A stretch of DNA of 64,000 nt from Bacillus badius NBRC 15713. Its GTDB lineage: Bacteria > Bacillota > Bacilli > Bacillales > Domibacillaceae. A program made the translations under genes and the position numbers. Numbering within the stretch: the stretch's first letter is position 1; every line of letters begins with the position of its first letter. Positions 53,106-61,827 of the stretch are shown piece after piece. The stretch is taken from contig NZ_BCVF01000008.1 of NCBI RefSeq assembly GCF_001591605.1, forward strand, positions 1-64,000, written 5' to 3'. The notes beneath the pieces were generated by a model that was not told the DNA's origin, ran no database searches, and worked only from the letters and a program-made list of their open reading frames with translations.

Positions 53106-53927
53106 TCACTGAACCGACTTCCCTTGAAGCTGTGAAAGAAAGTCTTTAATCAAATTTGTAGTCTCCTGCGGATGGCTCAAATGCGGATAATGCCCTTTTG
53201 CTTCCATTAAATGAAATGTGCTGTTTTTAAGGTGGCGATGCAAATACTGGCCGACTTCTAGAGGAACGATGCTGTCTTCTGAACATTGCAAAATCAGTGA
53301 AGGAGTTTGTGCCTTAGGCAAATCTTCGCGATGATCAGAAAAAAAGGTCACTTCTGCAAACTTTCGGGCCACGGCCGGGTCCGCTGAACAAAAACTCGTC
53401 TTCAATTCTTCCGTCAATGCAGGACGGTCCGCATTATTCATGGCCAGAGGGGCTAGATAGCTGGCCCATCCAACAAAGTTCATTTCCATCATACCGAGCA
53501 ATTCCTCGACATCCTCCCGTTCAAACCCGCCAAAATATTCCGGCCCATCATTTAAATAGCGCGGGGATGGCCCAACCATGATTAAGCATTCAAAGCAATC
53601 AGGTCTTTGGATAGATGCGAGCATGCCAATCATGGCACTGACAGAGTGGCCAACGAATATGGCCTGCTTTATTTGCAGTGCGTCCAAAACTTCGAGCAAA
53701 TCTTCCACATATCCTTGGATCGTTCCATATCTCTCCTCATTGTAAGCTGTCCTATCTGAGTTGCCCGAACCAACATAGTCAAATAACACCACTTTATAGT
53801 CCTTTTCAAACTGGGGAGCGACAAACCGCCACATATTTTGATCACACCCGAATCCATGGGCGAATAGAATGGTCTTTTCTCCACTGCCTGTCACTGTCAC
53901 ATTGTTGCGTGTAAAAATAGTCGTCAT
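53106..53927 (-). CDS. rsbQ: RsbQ-like alpha/beta hydrolase
   Basis: 273 residues, very similar in pattern to B. subtilis RsbQ. The catalytic triad is Ser95 in GHSVSAM, Asp218 in CSEDSIV and His246 in EAKGHYPH. Other shared blocks are FAHGFGCDQNMWRFVAP, LFDYVGSGNSD and FSDHREDLPK. RsbQ makes or delivers a small ligand for the PAS domain of its partner; in B. subtilis that triggers sigma-B under energy stress. Here the next gene is a PAS-GGDEF cyclase, 14 bases downstream, so the response would be c-di-GMP. Confidence 0.9.
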   Translation of the reverse strand: MTTIFTRNNVTVTGSGEKTILFAHGFGCDQNMWRFVAPQFEKDYKVVLFDYVGSGNSDRTAYNEERYGTIQGYVEDLLEVLDALQIKQAIFVGHSVSAMIGMLASIQRPDCFECLIMVGPSPRYLNDGPEYFGGFEREDVEELLGMMEMNFVGWASYLAPLAMNNADRPALTEELKTSFCSADPAVARKFAEVTFFSDHREDLPKAQTPSLILQCSEDSIVPLEVGQYLHRHLKNSTFHLMEAKGHYPHLSHPQETTNLIKDFLSQLQGKSVQ

Positions 53928-54171
53928 TCCAGTAACCTCTTTTGCTATTTTTTAGAAGTATATGGGTATTTCTGTTACGAATGAATCTAAGTCTACTATA
54001 CACAAAAACAAGAAAGGGTTCATCCTTTAGATTTTTTCATAAAATAGGAGGAACCATAGGCAGCGGCGATTCATATTCTGAAAAAATAGGAATCACTAGT
54101 TAAAAAGAAGGATTTTACAATTTTTACTCTCATCCCCCTCTTTTCTCTCCATATATTTACTATAATTATAT

Positions 54172-54186
54172 TTGTAAGCGCATTCA
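54172..54186. promoter_or_regulatory. cre site (CcpA) upstream of cstA
   Basis: TTGTAAGCGCATTCA fits WTGNAANCGNWNNCW at every position. It lies just downstream of a TATAAT (54161-54166), where CcpA would repress. This agrees with the carbon-starvation role of CstA. Confidence 0.8.
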
Positions 54187-54210
54187 TATTAATGAATAAG
54201 GGGGAGAAGC

Positions 54211-55662
54211 ATGTATACCTTTCTAGCAGGAATTGCCCTTTTAATTCTAGGTTACTTCACATACGGCAAGTTGATCGAAACTATTTTCGGGGTGAAAGCT
54301 GAACGGGCGACACCGGCCTACGTAAATAACGACGGAGTGGACTATGTGCCGATGAGCACGCCCAAAAATTCCTTGATCCAGCTGTTAAATATCGCAGGCA
54401 CAGGCCCAATCTTCGGGCCGATTATGGGGGCGCTCTACGGTCCCGTAGCATTTATTTGGATTGTAGTTGGCTGTATTTTCGCCGGGGCCGTCCATGATTA
54501 TTTAACGGGCATGATTTCCATTCGCAACCGCGGAGCCCATCTGCCTGAACTGGCAAGCAAATTTCTCGGCAAGGTCATGAAGCATGTAGTCAATGCTTTT
54601 GCTATCCTGCTTCTTTTATTAGTCGGAACCGTGTTTGTATCTACACCAGCGAGCCTGCTTCACGCATTAATGAATGGCAAGGTCGCGTTAAGTCTCATCA
54701 TTGCAGCTATCTTTGCTTATTATATTTTAGCGACTCTGCTGCCAGTGGATAAAATTATCGGCCGGCTGTATCCTTATTTCGGCGCTCTGTTAATCATCAG
54801 CGCACTCGGAGTGGGGATTGGCTTAGTCGTGACAGGCGCTCCGATTCCAGAGCTTTCTTTAAGGAACTTTCATCCGGATCATGCCCCTGTATTTCCTTTA
54901 TTATTTTTTACCATAACTTGCGGGGCGCTTTCCGGATTTCATGCTACGCAAACACCGATGATTTCGCGGACCACGCAAAATGAACAGCAAAGCCGGAAGA
55001 TTTTTTACGGCATGATGATCGCGGAGGGCATTATCGCTATGATCTGGGCGGCGGCAGCTATGAGTTTGTTCAACGGCTATGGCGGATTGAATGAAGTGCT
55101 TGCGGCAGGCGGGCCGGGAGCGGTGGTCAGCGAAGTATCTGCATCGATGCTGGGCGCGATCGGCGGAACGCTGGCTGTGCTCGGAGTCGTTGTTTTGCCG
55201 ATCACTTCCGGAGACACCGCTTTCCGAAGCGCCCGCATGATTATTGCTGAGTATCTGACTATTTCTCAAAAGAAATTCTCGAGCCGCTTGTGGATTGCTT
55301 TGCCGCTGTTTGTGCTGTCTGTCTTGCTGACGCAAATTGATTTTAATATCCTGTGGAGATATTTCAGCTGGGCCAACCAGTCAACAGCGGTCATCGCCTT
55401 ATTTGTCGGCGCTATGTATTTGTACATTGCCCGCAAAAATTACTGGGTGTCGCTCATACCGGGAACCTTCATGCTTGTCATGGTGCTTGCCTACATCTTG
55501 AATGCACCGATCGGATTCGGCTTGTCCATGACCGCCTCCTGGATTGGCAGCACGATCGGCACAGTGCTGCTCCTTGCCCTCTTCTTCCACGCTGCTAAAA
55601 AGGCACGGGCAAACAAGCTGCCGCTTGAGGATGATATTTCCGACTGGAATAGCGTCGCTTAG
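54211..55662 (+). CDS. cstA: Carbon starvation protein CstA family, peptide or pyruvate transporter
   Basis: 483 residues, with about a dozen membrane segments. The opening GYFTYGKLIETIFGV and the block PLMxLLNIAGTGPIFGPIMGALYGP (seen as LLNIAGTGPIFGPIMGALYG), then GAVHDYLTGMISIRNRG, are the CstA core. It is shorter than E. coli CstA (about 700) and belongs to the short Firmicute form. CstA-type carriers import pyruvate or peptides when preferred carbon runs out. The upstream cre site predicts CcpA repression. GGGGGAG precedes the ATG. Confidence 0.9.
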   Translation: MYTFLAGIALLILGYFTYGKLIETIFGVKAERATPAYVNNDGVDYVPMSTPKNSLIQLLNIAGTGPIFGPIMGALYGPVAFIWIVVGCIFAGAVHDYLTGMISIRNRGAHLPELASKFLGKVMKHVVNAFAILLLLLVGTVFVSTPASLLHALMNGKVALSLIIAAIFAYYILATLLPVDKIIGRLYPYFGALLIISALGVGIGLVVTGAPIPELSLRNFHPDHAPVFPLLFFTITCGALSGFHATQTPMISRTTQNEQQSRKIFYGMMIAEGIIAMIWAAAAMSLFNGYGGLNEVLAAGGPGAVVSEVSASMLGAIGGTLAVLGVVVLPITSGDTAFRSARMIIAEYLTISQKKFSSRLWIALPLFVLSVLLTQIDFNILWRYFSWANQSTAVIALFVGAMYLYIARKNYWVSLIPGTFMLVMVLAYILNAPIGFGLSMTASWIGSTIGTVLLLALFFHAAKKARANKLPLEDDISDWNSVA

Positions 55663-55687
55663 ACAGGAGAGGCATATAGCAAAGAGA

Positions 55688-55726
55688 AAAAGCTGCCCGG
55701 GGAAATTTCCTCGGGCAGCTTTATTT
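55688..55726 (+). terminator. Terminator after cstA
   Basis: AAAGCTGCCCG pairs with CGGGCAGCTTT, with TTATTT after it. Confidence 0.8.
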
Positions 55727-55870
55727 GCTGATGAGCCTTACAAAAATGTAAGAGAAATGAAAGCTAATCAAATTTTTTCCTCTTTTTAAATAGCCTATAC
55801 TTCTCTTTAAATACAGGCGATCTTGGCAGGCCATGCCAGGATCGCCTAAGGAAAAAGGAGAAGCCTTTCC

Positions 55871-56470
55871 ATGAATTTATTTGAAATGAATATAAACCTG
55901 TTTCGGTCAATTAACGATTTAGGCAAGCAGTTTACACAGCTTAATCCAGCTATGGCATTTATTGCTGAGTATATGGTTGTCGCGCTTGCTCTTGGCATCC
56001 TCTTGTTTTGGTTCACCAGGAACCGCACCCATCGCATGATGATCCTTTGCGGATTTATGGCTTTTGCAGCGGCAGAATTCATTGGAAAGGTAGCCGGCAA
56101 GCTCCATTCCAATCACCAGCCTTTTGCGGAACTGCCCGATGTTAACAAACTCATCCACCATGCAGTGGATAATTCCTTTCCAAGTGACCATACGATTTTG
56201 TTCTTTTCTTTTTGCATGACGTTTTTCTTGTTTCATAAGCGCTGGGGAATTTTATGGATGCTGCTGGCGCTCCTTGTCGGCTTTTCGCGCATTTGGGTTG
56301 GAGTGCACTATCCGGCAGACGTTCTGATCGGAGCAGTCATTGGCATTTTTACAGCATCCATGGTTTATCTGACACTCCCTAGTCTTAATGCTGTGAAAAG
56401 ATTTCTGGCGGCCATTGAGAAAATGGAGCGAGCCTTCTTTCCCGGCAAAGACCAGTCCAAGCAATATTGA
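55871..56470 (+). CDS. bcrC: Undecaprenyl-diphosphatase (BcrC-type PAP2)
   Basis: 199 residues with five to six membrane segments. PAP2 motifs: KLHSNHQPF (the usual Arg of the first motif is Gln, as in some Bacillus BcrC proteins), NSFPSDHTILFFSF and SRIWVGVHYPADVLIG with the catalytic His residues. It recycles undecaprenyl pyrophosphate and gives bacitracin tolerance. ATG at 55871 with AAGGAG ten bases before. An ECF-type promoter was looked for but not convincingly found. Confidence 0.9.
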   Translation: MNLFEMNINLFRSINDLGKQFTQLNPAMAFIAEYMVVALALGILLFWFTRNRTHRMMILCGFMAFAAAEFIGKVAGKLHSNHQPFAELPDVNKLIHHAVDNSFPSDHTILFFSFCMTFFLFHKRWGILWMLLALLVGFSRIWVGVHYPADVLIGAVIGIFTASMVYLTLPSLNAVKRFLAAIEKMERAFFPGKDQSKQY

Positions 56471-56490
56471 TCTTCTCTGTGAATCGCTGC

Positions 56491-57918
56491 TTACGAGTGA
56501 AGGCCATATAATTTGCATTTATCATACAGGCTTGTTTTACTGATTTGCAACAGCTCAGCTGCCTTTAATTTATTGCCCTGCGCGGCGGCTAAGGCCCGTT
56601 GAATCGCCTGTTTCTCCATAGCAGCCATCGCTTCTTTGAGCGGCAGAATGGACAAGGGAGCCGCCTGCTCAGAGCAGGGGCTGCTATCCCCCTTTCTTTC
56701 GTCTCCGCCGCTGCCTTCAGCTTCTTGATCGCGCAAATATAAGGGGAGATGGCATAATTGAATGAGCTTGCCATCCAGCACATTGATGGAGCGCTCTAAT
56801 ACATTCTCCAGCTCACGGATATTTCCCGGCCAGGAATGACCAGCTAGCCGTTCCATCACTTCTGGAGATAATTTCAGACTATGACGGTAAAACCTCGGCT
56901 CAAGCTGTTTCAGCAAATATTGCGCAATCGCTGGGATATCTTTTTTCCGCTCTCTTAACGGCGGAATGTCGATTTTAATCACATTTAAGCGATAGTACAG
57001 GTCTTGGCGGAATTGTCCCTCTGCCACCATTTTTTCAATGTCCCGGTGGGTAGCTGCAACAATCCGCACATCGATAGGAATCGACTTTTGGCCGCCTACC
57101 CGGCAAATTTCTTTTTCCTGCAAGACCCTTAACAATTTGCTTTGCATCGAAAGCGGCATGTCGCCGATTTCGTCCAAAAACAGCGTGCCTTTGTGAGCCA
57201 GCTCAAATTGCCCGCGCTTGCCGCCTTTTTTTGCTCCCGTAAAAGCCCCGTCCTCGTAGCCAAACAGCTCGGACTCAAGGAGGTGCTCCGGAATCGCGGA
57301 GCAATTAATGGCGACAAAGGGGCTGGATGCTCTCGTGCTGCGGTGATGGATAGCATGGGCGAACAACTCCTTGCCTGTGCCGGACTCGCCTATCAGCAAA
57401 ACAGAAGAATTGCTTCCTGAAATTCTTTCAGCAAGCGTTTTGGCAGCAAGAAAGGCCGGGCTGTCCCCAATTAAATCGTTAAAGCTGTATTTGCTTTGCA
57501 AGTCCTTTTGCGCTTTCGCTTGGTAATAGCTCAGCTCTTCAACCAGACCTTGTATTTTCGTTTTGTACATCTGCCATTCTTCAGGATTCCGGAACATCAC
57601 GCTGCCGACGGCCCCGACAATTTCTCCATCTTCAAATAGCGGAAACCGATTGGCAATCATCTCGCTGCCGTTAATGGACTGCAGGGCAGCCAGCTCGGTT
57701 TCTCCCGTTTGGGCAACAATATGCATGCGCGAATTCTCAATAACCTCCTGCACCGGGCGGCCCGCTGCTTCCTCCACCGTTGTGCCGATAAACTCACAAT
57801 ATGGTTCATTAATGTATAAAATAACTCCGTGGCGGTCGACAACAACGACTCTCTCAGCTAATAGATTGATCATTTGCTCATACCAGCTTGCCGGTATTCT
57901 TTCAAATATCCGCTTCAT
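56491..57918 (-). CDS. hbcR: Sigma-54-dependent activator of the 3-hydroxybutyrate locus (PAS-AAA-Fis)
   Basis: 475 residues from the ATG at 57918 (GAGGGGG upstream). PAS domain about 15-110, AAA+ about 145-385 with Walker A GESGTGKE (177-184) and GAFTGA (224-229), and a Fis-type helix-turn-helix in the last 45 residues. It follows the dehydrogenase gene and its terminator on the same strand. In B. thuringiensis a similar activator of 3-hydroxybutyrate genes is named HbcR; the symbol is used on that analogy. It has a single PAS and no CBS, unlike the other activator in this window. Confidence 0.85.
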   Translation of the reverse strand: MKRIFERIPASWYEQMINLLAERVVVVDRHGVILYINEPYCEFIGTTVEEAAGRPVQEVIENSRMHIVAQTGETELAALQSINGSEMIANRFPLFEDGEIVGAVGSVMFRNPEEWQMYKTKIQGLVEELSYYQAKAQKDLQSKYSFNDLIGDSPAFLAAKTLAERISGSNSSVLLIGESGTGKELFAHAIHHRSTRASSPFVAINCSAIPEHLLESELFGYEDGAFTGAKKGGKRGQFELAHKGTLFLDEIGDMPLSMQSKLLRVLQEKEICRVGGQKSIPIDVRIVAATHRDIEKMVAEGQFRQDLYYRLNVIKIDIPPLRERKKDIPAIAQYLLKQLEPRFYRHSLKLSPEVMERLAGHSWPGNIRELENVLERSINVLDGKLIQLCHLPLYLRDQEAEGSGGDERKGDSSPCSEQAAPLSILPLKEAMAAMEKQAIQRALAAAQGNKLKAAELLQISKTSLYDKCKLYGLHS

Positions 57919-58002
57919 CTTGCCGTCCCCCTCTTTTGCATTCATTTGCTTATTATAACAAATCCTTACCCATAAATTTCCTTGTTCAATAAAGACCTTA
58001 AC

Positions 58003-58047
58003 GAAAAAAAGATCCCTGCTCTCATCCATCGAGCAGGAATCCTTTTT
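58003..58047 (-). terminator. Terminator of the 3-hydroxybutyrate dehydrogenase gene
   Basis: GGATTCCTGCTC pairs with GAGCAGGGATC, followed by a T run on the minus strand, between the dehydrogenase and its activator gene. Confidence 0.85.
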
Positions 58048-58053
58048 CGTTTT

Positions 58054-58839
58054 TTATTGGGCGGTGTAGCCTCCATCCAGTATCACGGCTTGCCCGGTCA
58101 CTCCCCTTGCTTTATCGCTGGCCAAAAAAACAGCATAATCGGCAATCTCCCCCACGGTCAAAAGCCGTTTTTGCGGAACAAGCGGCAGGAGGACCTCTTC
58201 AATGGCTTCATCCAGGCTGACGTTTCTGGTTTTCGCCAGGTCTCCCAGCTGCCCCCTGACAAGCGGAGTATCAACGTAGCCGGGGCATAAAGCATTTACC
58301 GTAATGCCATGCTGGGCTCCCTCTAAGGCGGCTACCTTTGTTAAGCCGATCACCCCATGCTTTGCACTGTTATAAGCTGCTTTGCCGGCAAAGCCGATCA
58401 CCCCATTAATCGAAGCCATATTAATAATGCGGCCGAAGCCTTGCTTTTTCATCAGCGGAAAGACATGCTTGATTCCGATAAACGGAGCCGTTAACATGAC
58501 CTTGACCAGCCGCTCGAAGGTCTCTGTCGGAAAGTCTTCAATCGGAGCAACATGCTGAAGACCCGCATTATTAATTAAAATATCAACGCGCCCAAATGCC
58601 TCCTGTGCAGATTGCAGGCTGTGCTTGTAAGCTTCCTCATCGGTCACATCACATGGAGCAGCCATTGCTTTCCATCCTTGATCCTTTAATTCTGATGCGG
58701 CCTGCCCGCTTTTTTCAGCGTTCAAATCGGAAATGACCACGTTGGCTCCTTCTTGCGCAAACGTCTTGGCAATTTCCAATCCGATCCCGCTGGCTGATCC
58801 TGTAATAAAGGCTGTTTTCCCTGATAATGTTTGGTTCAT
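58054..58839 (-). CDS. bdhA: 3-hydroxybutyrate dehydrogenase (SDR)
   Basis: 261 residues from the ATG at 58839, nine bases after AAGGAGG. SDR motifs TGSASGIGLEIA, NNAGLQHVAPIEDFP, the catalytic Ser in NMASINGVIG and YNSAKHG. The QHVxPIxDFP loop and length are typical of D-3-hydroxybutyrate dehydrogenase, which makes acetoacetate from 3-hydroxybutyrate. It lies next to a GntP-type permease and a sigma-54 activator, the usual set for uptake and use of this compound or PHB breakdown products. Confidence 0.9.
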   Translation of the reverse strand: MNQTLSGKTAFITGSASGIGLEIAKTFAQEGANVVISDLNAEKSGQAASELKDQGWKAMAAPCDVTDEEAYKHSLQSAQEAFGRVDILINNAGLQHVAPIEDFPTETFERLVKVMLTAPFIGIKHVFPLMKKQGFGRIINMASINGVIGFAGKAAYNSAKHGVIGLTKVAALEGAQHGITVNALCPGYVDTPLVRGQLGDLAKTRNVSLDEAIEEVLLPLVPQKRLLTVGEIADYAVFLASDKARGVTGQAVILDGGYTAQ

Positions 58840-58874
58840 GATTTTTTGCCTCCTTGCGTACTCAAACTCTTTCA

Positions 58875-60314
58875 TTAAACAATGCCGAAGAATGTATAAA
58901 GAGCGATGACGACGAAAACCGCCAGTGTCTTAATAATGGTGACAGCAAAGATATCCTTGTATGACTGCTTATGGGTTAGTCCGGTAACGGCAAGCAGTGT
59001 GATAACGGCTCCGTTGTGAGGAAGCGTATCCATGCCGCCAGAGGCCATCGCTACGACGCGGTGCATCACTTCCGGCGGAATGTTAGCTGCGGCAATCGCT
59101 TGATTGTACGTATCTGCCATAGCTCCCAAAGCAATCCCCATGCCGCCGGAAGCAGACCCTGTCATCCCGGCCAGTGTAGTTGTCGTCACAGCCCCATTCA
59201 CGAGCGGGTTGGTGAAGGTTTGTGAAATCCCATCGCTGATGGTTGCGAATCCCGGAAGAGCGGCAATAATTCCGCCAAATCCGTATTCGGCCCCGGTGTT
59301 CATTGTTGCCAGCAAGGACCCGCCAATAGCTGAATTTACCCCTTCTTTGAAGCCTTGTGTCACCCGCTTCCAATCATAGGCGATTGCTGTAACTATACCC
59401 ACAAGCAGAGCCATTATAATCGCCCAGACCGGAGCAGCGGCTGCTACATCAACGGAATAATCCTTCAAGCCGATGGCAGAAAAGTCGAAGCCGTCCGGAT
59501 ACCATTTTGGAATATAGGTGATGAACAGTTTATTTGTTACACCGACAAGCAGCAGCGGAACAAAGGCCAGGATTTGCCGGGCAACGGATTGCTGTGACAT
59601 TAAGTCAGGGCGAAAAGCCGTCTCCTCTTCAGCTTTCGCGCCTTCTGCTGCAGCCGCATGTTCATCGGCAAATCCGTAGTAGCCTTCACCGGCTTTTTCG
59701 GCTTTCTTTCTTCTTGACTCTAAATAGAACAGCCCGGTGGCCAGGACAAGCACTCCGCCAATTATGCCAAGTGCCGGAGCCGCGTAAATGTCGGTTTTAA
59801 AAAAGGAAATAGGAATGACATTTTGAATTTGCGGCGTTCCCGGCAGAGCATCCATGGTGAAGGTAAATGCGCCAAGAGCAATCGTACCCGGAATCAGGCG
59901 TTTCGGAATGTTCGCTTGCCTGAATATTTGTGCGGCAAATGGATAAATAGCAAACACCGCCACGAATAAACTGACGCCGCTATACGTTAAGATCGCCCCG
60001 AGCAAAACAATGGCCAGCATCGCCCGTTTGGCGCCGATCAAGCGGACGATCGTCTTGGCGATAGACTCGGCGATCCCAGACATTTCCACAACTTTTCCGA
60101 AAATCGCTCCCAATAGAAAAACCGCGAAATACGATTTAATAAATCCAACCATTTTTTCCATGAACACCCCTGAGAAAAAAGGCAGAACATGGAGCGGGGC
60201 AACAAGCAAAACAGCAAGCAGCGCACAAATTGGCGCCAATAAGATAACTGAATACCCGCGATAAGCAAAAAAGATGAGAAGGCCAAGCGACAATAAAATA
60301 ACAAATAAATCCAT
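58875..60314 (-). CDS. hbcT: GntP family permease, probable 3-hydroxybutyrate transporter
   Basis: 479 residues with about 12 membrane segments. GntP-family blocks include GAIFGKVVEMSGIAESIAKTI, the PGTPQIQN loop and ASGGMDTLPHNGAVITLL. Transport of gluconate or related acids is the family norm, but the neighbouring dehydrogenase makes 3-hydroxybutyrate the likely substrate. ATG at 60314 with GGGGGGA. A cre site lies 28 bases upstream of the start codon. Confidence 0.87.
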   Translation of the reverse strand: MDLFVILLSLGLLIFFAYRGYSVILLAPICALLAVLLVAPLHVLPFFSGVFMEKMVGFIKSYFAVFLLGAIFGKVVEMSGIAESIAKTIVRLIGAKRAMLAIVLLGAILTYSGVSLFVAVFAIYPFAAQIFRQANIPKRLIPGTIALGAFTFTMDALPGTPQIQNVIPISFFKTDIYAAPALGIIGGVLVLATGLFYLESRRKKAEKAGEGYYGFADEHAAAAEGAKAEEETAFRPDLMSQQSVARQILAFVPLLLVGVTNKLFITYIPKWYPDGFDFSAIGLKDYSVDVAAAAPVWAIIMALLVGIVTAIAYDWKRVTQGFKEGVNSAIGGSLLATMNTGAEYGFGGIIAALPGFATISDGISQTFTNPLVNGAVTTTTLAGMTGSASGGMGIALGAMADTYNQAIAAANIPPEVMHRVVAMASGGMDTLPHNGAVITLLAVTGLTHKQSYKDIFAVTIIKTLAVFVVIALYTFFGIV

Positions 60315-60341
60315 CTAGATCCCCCCTGTATTCGATGTTTT

Positions 60342-60356
60342 AGTAAGCGCTTACAA
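60342..60356. promoter_or_regulatory. cre site (CcpA) upstream of the GntP permease
   Basis: On the minus strand TTGTAAGCGCTTACT fits WTGNAANCGNWNNCW fully and is nearly palindromic. Its place close to the start codon suggests repression by glucose. Confidence 0.8.
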
Positions 60357-60580
60357 ACAATCGCTTTGAAATGATTCCTATCCTCCTGTTACTGGCTCAG
60401 CAGCAGAATAGGCACAAGCGTTTCCCGGCCCCCTTTTTTACGATTGTCCAGTCTTTTTCCCATTTATTCTAGGGCCCCTGCTCCTTCGTCTCCTTGTGAT
60501 AATGCAAATACCATACCAATCAGCAAACCTTCAAAAATGGCTTGCTGTCTGACCGATGCTTATTTACCGCCAGCCTCTCC

Positions 60581-60648
60581 TTTCCGAAAAAACGGAAAGT
60601 TCCTTTTTTCCGGAAAGACTTACGAATCAAAATTCCGGAAAAACGGAA
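60581..60648. repeat. Cluster of TTCCG inverted repeats
   Basis: TTTCCG-N6-CGGAAA at 60581-60598, TTTCCGGAAA at 60607-60616 and TTCCG-N6-CGGAA at 60633-60648. The two spaced sites start 51 bp apart. They could be operators for an unknown regulator or RNA hairpins. Confidence 0.6.
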
Positions 60649-60750
60649 AAAGAGGCATTTGCTTCGAGGAAAAGGAGCGCCGCCCTTGAAACTAACCGGA
60701 AGATTAAGTTATTCTTAGACATACAATTCTTACTTAAGGCTGTGATCAAC

Positions 60751-61458
60751 ATGCGTATCAATAAATTTATTAGCGAATCGGGCAAAACATCCAGAAGGGG
60801 AGCAGATAAATTAGTTGCCGAAGGGCGCGTCACAATTAACGGCAAATTAGCAGAAATGGGGAGCCAGGTAGAACCGGGAGATCAGGTACGAGTGGATGGA
60901 GAGCTTGTACATATCGAGAATAATCACGTCTATATCGCCTTAAACAAACCAGCCGGCATCACCAGCACAACCGAAAAACATGTCGAAGGCAACATTGTCG
61001 ACTTTGTGAACCATCCGTTAAGAATTTTTCATATTGGCCGGCTGGATAAAGACTCAGACGGGCTGATCCTGCTCACCAATGACGGCGACATTGTGAACGA
61101 AATTTTGCGGGCGGAGAACAATCACGAAAAAGAGTATATCGTGTCTGTCGATAAGCCGATTACTCCTGAGTTCTTGAAAAAAATGGCGAGCGGCGTAGAA
61201 ATCCTGGGAACAAAAACACTTCCTTGCGAAGTGATCCAAACCTCAAAATATGAATTTCATATTATCTTAAAACAGGGCTTGAACCGGCAAATCCGGCGCA
61301 TGTGTGCAGCCCTCGGATATAAGGTCATCAGGCTTCAGCGCATTCGCATTATGAATATCCATTTAGGAAATCTTCCTCTTGGCCAGTGGCGGGATTTATC
61401 GGCAAAAGAACGTGATCAGCTCTTTAAAGATTTAAATTACAAGCCGAAGCAATGGTAA
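60751..61458 (+). CDS. rluF: 23S rRNA pseudouridine synthase (RluF-like)
   Basis: 235 residues from the ATG at 60751, where the S4-type RNA-binding domain begins ([27 protein letters not shown]). The catalytic domain has [19 protein letters not shown] with the active Asp, and [10 protein letters not shown]. The RluF/YjbC type modifies a uridine of 23S rRNA. The ribosome site is weak (AAGG at long distance). Ends at a strong terminator. Confidence 0.9.
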   Translation: MRINKFISESGKTSRRGADKLVAEGRVTINGKLAEMGSQVEPGDQVRVDGELVHIENNHVYIALNKPAGITSTTEKHVEGNIVDFVNHPLRIFHIGRLDKDSDGLILLTNDGDIVNEILRAENNHEKEYIVSVDKPITPEFLKKMASGVEILGTKTLPCEVIQTSKYEFHIILKQGLNRQIRRMCAALGYKVIRLQRIRIMNIHLGNLPLGQWRDLSAKERDQLFKDLNYKPKQW

Positions 61459-61463
61459 CGAAC

Positions 61464-61497
61464 AAAGGACCGGTGGGACCGGTCCCTTTCTTTTTTC
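61464..61497 (+). terminator. Terminator after rluF
   Basis: GGACCGGT, GGG, ACCGGTCC followed by a T-rich run. Confidence 0.9.
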
Positions 61498-61686
61498 TAA
61501 AACAGGCGGGTAAGAAGGAAAGCGCCGCTTCAGTCTCTTCCCTATATTCTAAACCCCATTCCGCGCCATCTAACAAACTGTATGAAATAGTCTGATTTTT
61601 AATAACATTTTGTCTATTGTTCGTTTGGACAATCGGTTATATAGTCTACATAACCATTTGTCAGCGGTCGGTTAGGAGGTGATGAC

Positions 61687-61818
61687 GTGTTCAACTTGCC
61701 TGCAGAAACCTTTTGGTGGCTTGTCCCCTGGCCTTTTATTTGGCTAGGTCTAGGAGTCATTCTGTACTTTAAGCTGAAAAGGGAAGATGAAGCAGAGGAA
61801 AATGAAAATCATAGTTAG
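61687..61818 (+). CDS. Small accessory membrane protein of a sodium:solute symporter
   Basis: 43 residues from the GTG at 61687, behind AGGAGGT. One membrane helix (PWPFIWLGLGVILYF) after an aromatic N-terminus (FNLPAETFWWLVPW) and an acidic C-terminus. Ten bases before the symporter gene. Such short proteins precede certain SSS symporters in Bacillaceae and are thought to be subunits or folding partners; this is known from context only. Confidence 0.8.
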   Translation: MFNLPAETFWWLVPWPFIWLGLGVILYFKLKREDEAEENENHS

Positions 61819-61827
61819 GAGGGATAC

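Larger units (their letters stand above)
60315..60750. other. Divergent intergenic region with repeated TTCCG elements
   Basis: No gene is supported between the permease and the pseudouridine synthase. The region holds the permease cre site at 60342-60356 and a group of related palindromes at 60581-60648. No convincing -24/-12 promoter is seen. Confidence 0.45.

Noticed and set aside
60411-60428. Possible -24/-12 promoter before the GntP permease
   Set aside because: Only GG and GC at N10 spacing match; TTGGCAC and TTGC contexts are missing.
60444-60750. Extension of the pseudouridine synthase upstream of 60751
   Set aside because: The family N-terminus begins at 60751, and the extra stretch covers the TTCCG repeat cluster.
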